A stretch of 14,188 nucleotides of DNA from Candidatus Uhrbacteria bacterium RIFCSPHIGHO2_02_FULL_53_13 (GTDB taxonomy: Bacteria; Patescibacteriota; Patescibacteriia; UBA9934; UBA11717). Shown one piece after another: positions 1 through 6,340 of the stretch (position 1 is the first letter of the stretch; each line of letters begins with the position of its first letter). A model generated the notes under the pieces. That model worked only from the letters and a program-made list of their open reading frames with translations. It did not search any database and was not told the DNA's origin. The DNA is taken from assembly GCA_001791035.1 (NCBI GenBank), contig MGDX01000011.1, forward strand, positions 1 through 14,188, given 5' to 3'. Both the position numbers and the translations under genes were made by a program.

Positions 1-769
1 CATTAATTGTGAGCGCGGCGAGTTCTTTGGCGCAGGTTTCCCAAACGGCCTCATCGCTAGAGGAAGCGGCGGTTTTAAGACGCGCAAGGGTGACATCATC
101 CGCTTGCGAAATAGCGTCTTGTTCTTGTTTGGTGAGGTCGGATTGCTGTGCGAGAGTATCGCGTAGGAGTTTTGTTTGGTCAGCGTAGTCCTTGTTTGTG
201 GACCCAGCAATCACATCACGCGTTACGAGCTTCCACTGCGACTTGGGGGTGCCGTCCGTGTAGAACGGTTCATTCGCATACCAGTCAACCTTATAAAGCA
301 GTTTTCCTTTGCCCGCGGCCTGCAACTTGGGTGCAATGAGTTTGTTCATTCTCTTCCCTGTAAGAGATTGGCCGTCTTTGTCCGTGTCCACGCGCAAGAT
401 AAGCATCATGTTTAGGCGCTTGGCGGCTTCCAGCTGTTCGCGTGAGTAAGGCAAAGGCGGAATTTCGGCGGCTGAAAGGTCGCGATCCCATGTTGCTTTC
501 ACCGCCTCTTGTCCATACACATTGTCCGCACCCAGAATGTCGCGGGCTTCTTGCAGGTTTGCGGTTTCCTTGTCCAATCCAACAGATCGTTCCTTGTCTT
601 TGATGACCTTCTCGAGCGCGTATACCGCTTTTGCAAAAAGCTTCAGTTCTGCGGGAGTCGCCGTCTCATTTTCAACCTTCGGCCGCAATGCCGCAATAAT
701 ATCCGCGTGGGACATGAGTCCTTGGGTTTCCTCCTCTGTCCATGGAAGTTCTCCTTTTGGTTCTGGCAT
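1..769 (-). CDS. Hydrophilic protein of unknown function, 3' end beyond the window
   Basis: The frame stays open from an ATG at 769 to the window edge: 256 codons without a stop, so the C-terminus is missing. The protein starts MPEPKGELPWTEEE and is soluble and charged, with no signal peptide or membrane segment. A helical, Glu/Lys-rich first half (about residues 1-115) leads into a more conserved-looking part (about 116-200) containing YSREQLEAAKRLNMMLILRV, the acidic run DTDKDG, then YKVDWYANEPFY and SQWKLVTRDVI. From memory, proteins of this type occur as hypotheticals in CPR genomes; I cannot name a function. DTDKDG resembles a metal-binding loop, but that is only a resemblance. There is no Shine-Dalgarno sequence (ACTAATCTCCT precedes ATG). 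A possible -10 box, TAAACT, ends 8 nt before the ATG, so the mRNA may be leaderless. Confidence 0.85.
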   Translation of the reverse strand, partial: MPEPKGELPWTEEETQGLMSHADIIAALRPKVENETATPAELKLFAKAVYALEKVIKDKERSVGLDKETANLQEARDILGADNVYGQEAVKATWDRDLSAAEIPPLPYSREQLEAAKRLNMMLILRVDTDKDGQSLTGKRMNKLIAPKLQAAGKGKLLYKVDWYANEPFYTDGTPKSQWKLVTRDVIAGSTNKDYADQTKLLRDTLAQQSDLTKQEQDAISQADDVTLARLKTAASSSDEAVWETCAKELAALTIN

Positions 770-777
770 AGGAGATT

Positions 778-807
778 AGTTTAGCACATTCGGCCTTTTA
801 TTGTCCC
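778..807 (-). promoter_or_regulatory. Possible promoter of the leftmost gene
   Basis: On the minus strand, GGGACA (807-802) and TAAACT (783-778) are 18 bp apart and each matches 4 of 6 consensus bases. The -10 ends 8 nt before the ATG at 769. The -35 overlaps the inverted repeat at 803-819. The consensus match is weak. Confidence 0.35.
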
Positions 808-819
808 TAGAAAGGGGAC
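803..819. promoter_or_regulatory. Inverted repeat GTCCCT/GGGGAC, possible operator
   Basis: GTCCCT (803-808) and GGGGAC (814-819) form a 5-bp perfect stem plus one G-T pair around AGAAA. It lies between two divergent transcription units and over the predicted -35 of the leftmost gene. No T-run follows on either strand, so a terminator is unlikely. A repressor site is a guess; a remnant of a mobile-element end is another possibility. Confidence 0.3.
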
Positions 820-854
820 ATTTCTACTTCCCGTTGACAATCCCTAATAAAGCA

Positions 855-883
855 TTGACAGCATATCAAACTTCCCCTATGCT
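855..883 (+). promoter_or_regulatory. Strong sigma-70-type promoter
   Basis: A perfect TTGACA (855-860), exactly 17 bp, then TATGCT (878-883), a 5 of 6 match to TATAAT. The predicted start of transcription is about 890. It is the best promoter in the window and drives the structured unit that follows. A second TTGACA at 834-839 has no good -10 partner. Confidence 0.75.
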
Positions 884-889
884 AGACGC

Positions 890-1243
890 GTGACCTCCAA
901 AAAGCGAAAAACATTCGCATCCGGGCAAACAGCCCGTTGGAATGTCGCTGTTGTGGGGGAGGACCCGCTTCTGCGGCGGCTCATGTACGAGCTCATCCGC
1001 ACAGCGGAACTTCGGCCGCTCCTCATTGTGAGCGTCCGAGACGTCCCCTGCTCATGCAGGAGGACGAAGCACACGGCGATCTGCGCCGTGTCGCGCGCGC
1101 CTCATCCCCAGCAGGTAGAGCTGGAGGTGCGCGTCGGGCCACAGCAATTCCGATTCGTTTCGGCGGTACTGCTCGAGCCAGCATCAGCTTCTCTTTCCTT
1201 TTCGACTCTCGCCGCGGCCTAACGCCGGCGAGTTGTTTATTTT
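890..1243 (+). ncRNA. Unclassified structured RNA of about 350 nt (or long regulatory leader)
   Basis: This G+C-rich unit lies between a strong promoter and an intrinsic terminator and folds locally throughout. Hairpins: AGCG(903-906)-ACATTC(911-916) pairing with GAATGT-CGCT(940-949), with CGGGC/GCCCG (922-926/932-936) inside; CCGC/GCGG (965-968/973-976); AGCGG/CCGCT (1003-1007/1016-1020); CGTCCCCTGC/GCAGG-A-GGACG (1042-1051/1056-1066); ACACGGCG/CGCCGTGT (1071-1078/1084-1091); CGCGCGCCTC/GAGGTGCGCG (1094-1103/1124-1133, one G-U); CCGA/TCGG (1150-1153/1160-1163). Three of these run almost end to end from 1042 to 1133. I do not see the conserved cores of RNase P RNA, tmRNA or SRP RNA. Alternatives: a leaderless 110-aa protein from GTG 890 to TAA 1222, whose start resembles a receiver domain (VAVVGEDPLLRRLMYEL), possibly frameshifted; or an attenuator leader for the gene at 1286. 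Two plus frames are open over about 300 nt, as expected of G+C-rich noncoding DNA, and the 110-aa stop sits inside the terminator loop. Confidence 0.5.
1208..1243 (+). terminator. Intrinsic terminator ending the structured RNA
   Basis: CTCGCCG (1208-1214) pairs perfectly with CGGCGAG (1226-1232) across an 11-nt loop and is followed by TTGTTTATTTT. CGGCGA at 1074-1079 could pair with the 5' arm instead, which would be a possible antiterminator if the unit is a leader for the next gene. Confidence 0.6.
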
Positions 1244-1270
1244 GACTTTCTTGACGGAATAGCGTTCAAT
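1242..1270 (+). promoter_or_regulatory. Possible promoter of the membrane protein gene
   Basis: TTGACT (1242-1247), 17 bp, TTCAAT (1265-1270). The -35 is a 5 of 6 match and the -10 a 4 of 6 match. Transcription would begin near 1277, leaving about 9 nt before the ATG at 1286. The -35 overlaps the T-rich tail of the preceding terminator. Confidence 0.4.
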
Positions 1271-1285
1271 GAACACGAACTAACC

Positions 1286-2368
1286 ATGGAACCTCACATC
1301 AAGGACTTCCAACTCACCGCAAAGCGGTTTGTGGCAGGGTTTTTGTGTGGGACTCTGGGCACATGGGCGAGTCTGACGGCAGGCCTCCCCATGGCGCTAA
1401 CCCTTGGCTCGATCGGTTTTACGATCGGTTGGCAAGGCATGAATCTGCGCGAGGGTTTGGGACTGTTCCCCGCCATGCGCAAGCCCGCTAACGGCAAGGA
1501 TAAACCCCGCGCAACCTCGGAATGGGGCCGTCATACGGCGCAGGCGATCGGCATCGGCACGATGCTGATTCTGCAATGCACGATCGTCGTGTTCGCATGG
1601 GGGTGCTTTGGGACCGCACTGGACCACATGGATCACGCCATGGCACCCGTGAACACTCGCAAGGCTCTGACTGTCCTTGCGATGACTTTGCCCGTGTTGG
1701 CCCCACTGTTTGTCTTCTTTGTCATTTGGGGTATCGGCGCAACGGTCGTCTTCCTGGGCTCTCCCTTGGATCTTCTGTCAGACACACAGGTGTCCAAGAG
1801 AATCCATGGAGAAAAAAGGCATCGCGATCTTCGCCGGCGCAACTACGCACAGCGAGGATTTGTGCAGTACACACTGGAGTACTACGGTCTCCTGTTCAAC
1901 TGTGTCGTCTATACGGGTGTCAAAACCGTTACAGCGATTGGCGTCGCCATTTGGTTTTACGGACTTGCGGTCCTGAAACTCTATTGGTCCGCAGTGGTGC
2001 AATTCCTGTCTCGCACGCTCGAAGTGTTTGTAGACGGAAAGACGAACGTCATCGCCAGCCTTGGGGCGAGCATTGTCGGCATGCTTGTGTCGCTCGCAAT
2101 GATGCCCGCAGAGATCTCCGTGTACTGGGTGGTGGCCTTCATAGCCATAACGGGGCTCCTGTACGGCGTGCTTTCGGCAACCGTGCCGACGCTCGTTGAC
2201 GGCAGCAAGGCCGTGCCAAGACTTCGCGCTTGGCGCAAAACATCGACCGTGAACGGGATCATGGAATCTGTGCTTCTGGATGTTGCAGAGGCAAGCATCG
2301 CAGTCACAGACCGGTGGATTCCTCATGAGTTGTGGGTCAAGCGCCTCGGTCTTCACTTCCTCCGTTAG
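1286..2368 (+). CDS. Polytopic membrane protein of unknown function
   Basis: This 360-residue protein begins MEPHIKDFQLTAKRF and has hydrophobic stretches near residues 14-50, 88-112, 128-158, 200-240 and 253-300, suggesting about 6-9 membrane segments. A basic cytoplasmic-type loop (about 165-190, with KRIHGEKRHRDLRRR) interrupts them, and the C-terminus is amphipathic with many aromatic residues. I recognise no family, catalytic motif or transporter signature. The start is the first in-frame ATG after the terminator at 1208-1243; no Shine-Dalgarno sequence precedes it (ACGAACTAACC). It stands alone on the plus strand, ends in a strong terminator, and could be read from its own weak promoter or by readthrough from the structured unit upstream. 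Long antisense and shifted open frames inside it are shadows. Confidence 0.8.
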   Translation: MEPHIKDFQLTAKRFVAGFLCGTLGTWASLTAGLPMALTLGSIGFTIGWQGMNLREGLGLFPAMRKPANGKDKPRATSEWGRHTAQAIGIGTMLILQCTIVVFAWGCFGTALDHMDHAMAPVNTRKALTVLAMTLPVLAPLFVFFVIWGIGATVVFLGSPLDLLSDTQVSKRIHGEKRHRDLRRRNYAQRGFVQYTLEYYGLLFNCVVYTGVKTVTAIGVAIWFYGLAVLKLYWSAVVQFLSRTLEVFVDGKTNVIASLGASIVGMLVSLAMMPAEISVYWVVAFIAITGLLYGVLSATVPTLVDGSKAVPRLRAWRKTSTVNGIMESVLLDVAEASIAVTDRWIPHELWVKRLGLHFLR

Positions 2369-2375
2369 AAAGCGC

Positions 2376-2409
2376 GCCCACGGCATCTTCGCCGTGGGCA
2401 TACTTTTTT
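2376..2409 (+). terminator. Strong intrinsic terminator after the membrane protein gene
   Basis: A perfect 9-bp stem, GCCCACGGC (2376-2384) with GCCGTGGGC (2391-2399), loop ATCTTC, then TACTTTTTT. It starts 7 nt after the TAG stop. It also lies just beyond the lepA stop (2426) in the opposite direction, but there the stem is followed by only three T's, so termination of lepA here would be weaker. Confidence 0.9.
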
Positions 2410-2425
2410 GGTAGCTCAATAATCC

Positions 2426-4219
2426 CTACCCTTGTTTCAAAACGCGCAAATACGCCTTCGAGGGAATCTCCACCCTCCCATGACCCATGGCCGCCATGCG
2501 CTTCTTTCCCTTCTTCTGCTTTTCCAAAAGTTTGCGCTTGCGCGTCACATCGCCACCGTAGAGCTTGGCAGTGACATCTTTGCGCAGTGCCGAGAGCTTG
2601 TCGCCGGCCACAATCTTGCCGCCGACCGCCGCCTGAATCTTGACGACGAATTGCTGTCGCGGAATCTCTTCCATCAGCGCGTGTACAATCCGCTTGCCGA
2701 CTTGGTGCGCCTTGTCGCGGTACACAAACGTTGCCAGTGCTTCCACCGGATCTTCGGCCACCAAAATATCCAAACGCACAATGCTGGCCTCGCGCTCGTC
2801 TAAAAGCTCGTAGTTGAGCGATCCATACCCGCTCGTGACCGTTTTGAGCGCGTCGTGAAAATCCACAATCACCGCCGAGAGCGGAAGCTCGTAGTGCAAA
2901 AGCGCGCGTTTGGCGTCCAAGTACTCGGTCGTCTTGTAGAGGCCACCGCGATCCTGCACGAGCGACATCACCGCGCCAACGTACACGGATGGCACAACAA
3001 TATCCGTGCGCACCCATGGCTCAAAGATGCTTTCTATGTGGCTTGGATCGGGAAGATCCTGCGGACTTGTGACGCGCATCTCTGTGCCATTGGTTTTACG
3101 CACGCGATACGCCACCGATGGGGTCGTAACCACCACTTCAACCCCCGATTCGCGCTTCAAACGCTCCTGTACAATCTCCAAATGCAGCATCCCGAGAAGC
3201 CCGCACCGAAACCCAACGCCGAGCGCCGCCGAGCGCTCCGGTTCCACAGAAATGGACGCGTCCGAAAGCATGAGACGTTCCATGGCTTCGCGAAGCTCCT
3301 CCGCATCACCGCCGTCTTTTGGAAAGATGCCGGCAAACACCATCGGCACGACGACGCGATATCCGGGAAGCGCCTTGGCTACTGAACCCGCAATCGTCAC
3401 GGTGTCCCCAACATGACAACTGGACAGTTCCTTGAGTCCCGTCACGACATAGCCGATTTGTCCCGTACTCAAATCCGCATCCTCTGCGCGGCTTGGCAGT
3501 AAATGTCCGAGCTCTGTTACCATGCCGTCGGCACCTGTCGCCATAAAGTGAAGCGCGTCGCGCGTCTTGAGTGCACCGTCGACCACGCGAACATACGCAA
3601 TCACCCCCTGATAGTCATCGTAGAGCGAGTCAAAAATAAGTGCACGCGTTGGCGCATTCGAATCGCCCTTGGGAACAGGAATGTGAGCGACGATAGCGTC
3701 GAGCAGCGCGGGGACACCTTCGCCTGTTTTTCCTGAAACGGCCAAAATTTCTTCACGCTTGCATCCGATAAGTTGCATGAGTTCCGTACCGCGCGCTTCC
3801 ACATCCGCCGCAGGTAAATCAATTTTATTGAGGACGGGGATCACCTCGAGGCCATAATCCATCGCGAGGTAGAGATTGGCGAGCGTTTGCGCCTGCACCC
3901 CCTGCGTGGCATCCACCAAAAGCAAGCATCCCTCCACGGCCGCGAGAGAACGCGACACCTCGTACGAAAAGTCCACGTGGCCGGGCGTGTCGATGAGATT
4001 GAGCGTGTATACCTGCCCGTCCACCGTGTGCCGCATGCGTGCCGGTTGAAGCTTGATGGTGATCCCGCGCTCTTGCTCCAGCTCCATCGTATCGAGCGTC
4101 TGCTCTTTGAGTTGCCGCTTGTCAATGGTTCCCGTCAACTCAAGCAACCGATCGGCCAGCGTGGATTTGCCGTGATCAATGTGCGCGATGATGCAAAAGT
4201 TGCGGATGTGTTGTTGCAT
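2426..4219 (-). CDS. lepA: Elongation factor 4 (LepA), ribosome-associated GTPase
   Basis: LepA/EF4 is a translational GTPase that binds ribosomes in the cytoplasm and has been linked to back-translocation and to 30S assembly. All GTPase motifs are present (597-residue numbering): P-loop AHIDHGKST (12-20), switch ERGITI (50-55), DTPGH (77-81), NKID (131-134), SGKTG (162-166). The LepA-type C-terminal domain ends with RKRKLLEKQKKGKKRMAAMG and GRVEIPSKAYLRVLK. The length is the usual ~600 residues. I chose ATG 4219 (MQQHIRNFCIIAHIDHGKST) because it matches the family N-terminus; ATG 4237 would add MHHSLR. Neither start has a clear Shine-Dalgarno sequence. It lies downstream of mnmA on the same strand, separated by the palindromic element, whose right half contains a terminator, so lepA may have its own promoter. 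TATAGT at 4279-4274 is a candidate -10 without a good -35. Confidence 0.97.
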   Translation of the reverse strand: MQQHIRNFCIIAHIDHGKSTLADRLLELTGTIDKRQLKEQTLDTMELEQERGITIKLQPARMRHTVDGQVYTLNLIDTPGHVDFSYEVSRSLAAVEGCLLLVDATQGVQAQTLANLYLAMDYGLEVIPVLNKIDLPAADVEARGTELMQLIGCKREEILAVSGKTGEGVPALLDAIVAHIPVPKGDSNAPTRALIFDSLYDDYQGVIAYVRVVDGALKTRDALHFMATGADGMVTELGHLLPSRAEDADLSTGQIGYVVTGLKELSSCHVGDTVTIAGSVAKALPGYRVVVPMVFAGIFPKDGGDAEELREAMERLMLSDASISVEPERSAALGVGFRCGLLGMLHLEIVQERLKRESGVEVVVTTPSVAYRVRKTNGTEMRVTSPQDLPDPSHIESIFEPWVRTDIVVPSVYVGAVMSLVQDRGGLYKTTEYLDAKRALLHYELPLSAVIVDFHDALKTVTSGYGSLNYELLDEREASIVRLDILVAEDPVEALATFVYRDKAHQVGKRIVHALMEEIPRQQFVVKIQAAVGGKIVAGDKLSALRKDVTAKLYGGDVTRKRKLLEKQKKGKKRMAAMGHGRVEIPSKAYLRVLKQG

Positions 4220-4274
4220 TCTTAGTGAGTGGTGCATAGTGGTCGGACAGCGGAACTTCGCAGGGAGCCAGCGA

Positions 4275-4458
4275 CTATAGTCATCGCACTATGAAACAGG
4301 AATTAGCATTTTTGAAACAGAGCGAAGTCCGACGCTCTGCAGGGAGAAAAAACCGCAGATGTAGCCGTAGCTACATTGAGGATTTTTTCTTCCGAAGAGC
4401 TAGGAATTCGCCTGTTTCAAGAATGATAGAGTCCTGTTTCATAGTGTGATGACTATAG
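4275..4458. repeat. 184-bp imperfect palindromic element spanning the mnmA 3' end
   Basis: The outer arms are 27 bp with one mismatch: CTATAGTCATCGCACTATGA at 4275-4294 (continuing AACAGGA to 4301) against its complement at 4432-4458. A second pair, ATTTTTGAAACAG (4308-4320) and CTGTTTCAAGAAT (4412-4424), also has one mismatch. The centre is ATGTAGC/GCTACAT (4359-4365/4370-4376) flanked by A6 and T6. The arms remain alignable between these blocks, so the element looks like one long, decayed palindrome. The right half is translated as the mnmA C-terminus. It resembles a MITE or a Rickettsia-type palindromic element in form. No second copy occurs in the window. Confidence 0.8.
4347..4388 (-). 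terminator. Terminator of mnmA at the palindrome centre, possibly bidirectional
   Basis: On the minus strand ATGTAGC-TACG-GCTACAT is followed, after CTGCGG, by six T's (4352-4347). The mnmA stop codon TAG lies within the 5' stem arm. On the plus strand the same hairpin is followed by TTTTTT at 4383-4388. Confidence 0.6.
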
Positions 4459-5495
4459 TTTATCACTCCGCTTCCAATGAGTTCGTCGCCGTCGTAGAAC
4501 ACCATAAATTGTCCGGGCGCCACGGCGCGTTGCGGTTCGTCAAACGTCACAGTTATTCCTACCACTTTTTGAACGATCGTGCAGTTTTGATCTTGTTGCC
4601 GATAGCGAATTTGAGCCGTGCAGGAAAACGGAAATGTTGGCGCATTTCCAGAGATCCATTGTACATCAGCGGCCTTTATTTCGGTGCGATACAACGCCGC
4701 GTCACCTTCGTGCGCCACGACAAGTTCATTCGTATGATGGCGACGTTCAACCACAAAATACGGTTCTTCTGTACCGATGCCGAGGCCCTTCCGTTGTCCG
4801 ATCGTATAAAACGCCACGCCATCGTGCGTACCAACCACTTTACCGGAAGTCGTGACGATCTTCCCCGGACGCACATCAATGGCGCTCTTCAAGAACAACG
4901 CCATGTCAACCTTCCCAACGAAGCACAACCCTTGGGAATCTTTTTTGTCGGCTGTTGCAAGTCCAAGAGCCCTCGCGCGGCGTCGCACTTCAATCTTCGT
5001 GAGCGCGCCGATGGGAAACTGCGTGCGCGTAAGTTGAGCCTGTACAAGACGGCACAAAAAGTAGGATTGATCTTTTTTTGGATCAACGCCTTTGAGGAGC
5101 CGCGTCAAAGAGCCGTCCCGTCGCACACGCGCATAATGCCCCGTCGCCATCTCTGCACAGTCCAAGTCATGCGTGGCCTTGAGGAGGAGATCAAACTTAA
5201 TTTCGCTGTTGCAGAGCACGTCTGGATTTGGCGTGCGTCCCGCGCGATACTCTTCCACCAAGTACGCATGCACGCGCGCGCGATACTCACGCTCAAAATC
5301 AAACGTATGGAGCGGAATACCGAGCACTGACGCAACGCGCATGGCATCGCGGCGCTCTCGTTTCCAATCGCATCCGTCCCAGTTTTTCATGAAGGCACCC
5401 ACGACATCGTATCCTTGTTCTACCAAAAGAGCGGCGGCGACCGACGAGTCGACGCCTCCTGACATGGCAACCATGATGCGCGGCTGTGCGTTCAT
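4371..5495 (-). CDS. mnmA: tRNA-specific 2-thiouridylase MnmA
   Basis: MnmA makes 2-thiouridine at wobble position 34 of tRNAs for Lys, Glu and Gln, adenylating the base with ATP and transferring sulfur through a persulfide. Visible features of the 374-residue protein: the PP-loop SGGVDSS (12-18), the first catalytic cysteine in NPDVLCN (C95), GHYARV near 119-124, the second catalytic cysteine in DSQGLCFVG (C191), FYTIGQRKGLGIG (229-241), and the C-terminal beta-barrel up to APGQFMVFYDGDELIGSGVI. A normal MnmA would end about there. The last ~28 residues, starting NYSHHTMKQDS and ending RKKKSSM, are encoded entirely by the right arm of the palindromic element, so they look like an acquired extension. 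The start ATG follows a good promoter by a few bases, with no Shine-Dalgarno sequence. Confidence 0.97.
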   Translation of the reverse strand: MNAQPRIMVAMSGGVDSSVAAALLVEQGYDVVGAFMKNWDGCDWKRERRDAMRVASVLGIPLHTFDFEREYRARVHAYLVEEYRAGRTPNPDVLCNSEIKFDLLLKATHDLDCAEMATGHYARVRRDGSLTRLLKGVDPKKDQSYFLCRLVQAQLTRTQFPIGALTKIEVRRRARALGLATADKKDSQGLCFVGKVDMALFLKSAIDVRPGKIVTTSGKVVGTHDGVAFYTIGQRKGLGIGTEEPYFVVERRHHTNELVVAHEGDAALYRTEIKAADVQWISGNAPTFPFSCTAQIRYRQQDQNCTIVQKVVGITVTFDEPQRAVAPGQFMVFYDGDELIGSGVINYSHHTMKQDSIILETGEFLALRKKKSSM

Positions 5496-5504
5496 ACCGC
5501 CGGC

Positions 5505-5533
5505 ACGCTAACAGAATTTTTGCAAGATGTCAA
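5505..5533 (-). promoter_or_regulatory. Promoter of mnmA
   Basis: Perfect TTGACA (5533-5528), 17 bp, then an extended -10, TGTTAGCGT, with TAGCGT at 5510-5505. The hexamer is only a 3 of 6 match, but the TGn extension and ideal spacing support it. The -10 ends 9 nt before the ATG at 5495, so the mRNA would have almost no leader. Confidence 0.6.
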
Positions 5534-5772
5534 AGCGCGATGGATCCAATGAGGGACTGTTCTCAAATGCATTGATACACTTCGCATCCTGCAGTTCATC
5601 CTGAATGGAGTGGACCCCGTACACTCCAGGCCGACAGGCCGCCACTCAACAAATTAACTCATTCTTACAAAGTTCCCTCCCTGGGAGAAGTGTCTAAAAA
5701 ACGGGGTCCTTGCCACCCTGTTGCATAGTACAGCGTGCAAAGCATGCATAATCGACAGCTCTATACTGTGTA
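5534..5772. other. Intergenic region without a supported gene
   Basis: About 240 bp between the mnmA promoter and the stop codon of the VTT-like gene. I see no convincing coding frame. It holds a 7-bp hairpin, TGGAGTG (5606-5612) with CACTCCA (5622-5628), next to GGCC-GACA-GGCC (5629-5640), and a possible weak terminator at 5696-5718. The open minus frame at 5654-6010 is a shifted shadow of the gene that begins at 6318. Confidence 0.6.
5696..5718 (-). terminator. Possible weak terminator of the ATPase-uppP-VTT operon
   Basis: On the minus strand GGGT (5718-5715) pairs with ACCC (5707-5704) across a 7-nt loop, then CG and six T's (5701-5696). The T-run is good but the stem is only 4 bp, and it lies about 55 nt after the stop at 5773. 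Confidence 0.35.
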
Positions 5773-6318
5773 TTAGAACACACCTTGAGCAAATAACCCA
5801 ATGATCAAAATACCAAGAAAGTTTAGGAGAAAGGATATTGGGATGAAAACCGACGTTTTCATTTTTGAAAGTCCCATCATCGCGAGGCCGATTTCGTCGG
5901 GAAAAGGAGAGGCAACGATGAGCGCTCCAACAACAGGCATCAACCACCTGAATCTTTTGACCAGAAAGAGAGAAGCGAATTTTTTCTGTTTGGTGTTCCG
6001 AAAAAGCCAATGCACATCTTCTGAAAGGCTCCCTTTGACAAATCTAAAAATAAGAAGATCGCCTATCAGTCCGCCCATGCCCCCAAAAAAAGCGACTTCC
6101 CATGCGGAATGAGTGGCCGCAATTTCAAACAGCGCCACGCCAGAGGGAGCGGCAGTAAACATGGAGACAAAAAACATTCCGGCAATCAAACTTCCCAGCC
6201 ATCCCCATTCTTGCAGGTTTGCTAACAGTTCCGCCAGCACTCCTGTCTTTGCCAAAATCACGGCCATCGCAATGCTGATGACCACGACTCCCACATCACG
6301 CATCAGATGATTTTTCAT
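5773..6318 (-). CDS. Small polytopic membrane protein, VTT/DedA-like
   Basis: From ATG 6318 the protein has 181 residues. Hydrophobic segments lie near residues 8-30, 41-67, 75-94, 125-138 and 157-178. GGMGGLIGDLLIFRFVKG (79-96) resembles the conserved G-x-x-x-GD region of VTT (formerly SNARE-associated/DedA) membrane proteins, and ASPFPDEIGLAMMG (136-149) resembles their second re-entrant region with acidic Glu/Asp. In bacteria some DedA/VTT proteins act as lipid flippases, including for undecaprenyl phosphate; that would fit the position just after uppP, but it is inference. A GTG at 6339 would add seven residues (MCTAVCH) and place the start 1 nt past the uppP stop; I prefer 6318 for its basic MKNH start before the first membrane segment. 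Translation is probably coupled to uppP either way. Confidence 0.75.
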   Translation of the reverse strand: MKNHLMRDVGVVVISIAMAVILAKTGVLAELLANLQEWGWLGSLIAGMFFVSMFTAAPSGVALFEIAATHSAWEVAFFGGMGGLIGDLLIFRFVKGSLSEDVHWLFRNTKQKKFASLFLVKRFRWLMPVVGALIVASPFPDEIGLAMMGLSKMKTSVFIPISFLLNFLGILIIGLFAQGVF

Positions 6319-6340
6319 ATGGCATACAGCGGTACACACA

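Noticed and set aside
890..1243. Identification of the structured unit as RNase P RNA, tmRNA or SRP RNA
   Set aside because: The size fits the first two, but the conserved P4 core (GGAAAGTCC and ACAGAA), the tmRNA ends (GTTTCGAC, TTCGAATCC) and the SRP GGAAGGAAGCA core were not found.
1522..2199. Open frame of 225 codons on the plus strand inside the membrane protein gene
   Set aside because: A shifted frame of 1286-2368; composition rich in Arg, Ser and Gly is typical of an out-of-frame shadow.
1778..2419. Open frame of 213 codons on the minus strand
   Set aside because: Antisense to the membrane protein gene and spans its terminator hairpin; no domain recognised.
1001..4260. A 14-mer, ACAGCGGAACTTCG, shared by 1001-1014 and 4247-4260
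   Set aside because: A match of this length within 14 kb is quite likely by chance, and the flanks do not match.
4446..5330. Long open frame (294 codons) on the plus strand
   Set aside because: Entirely antisense to mnmA; the translation is rich in His, Arg and Cys and has no recognisable domain.
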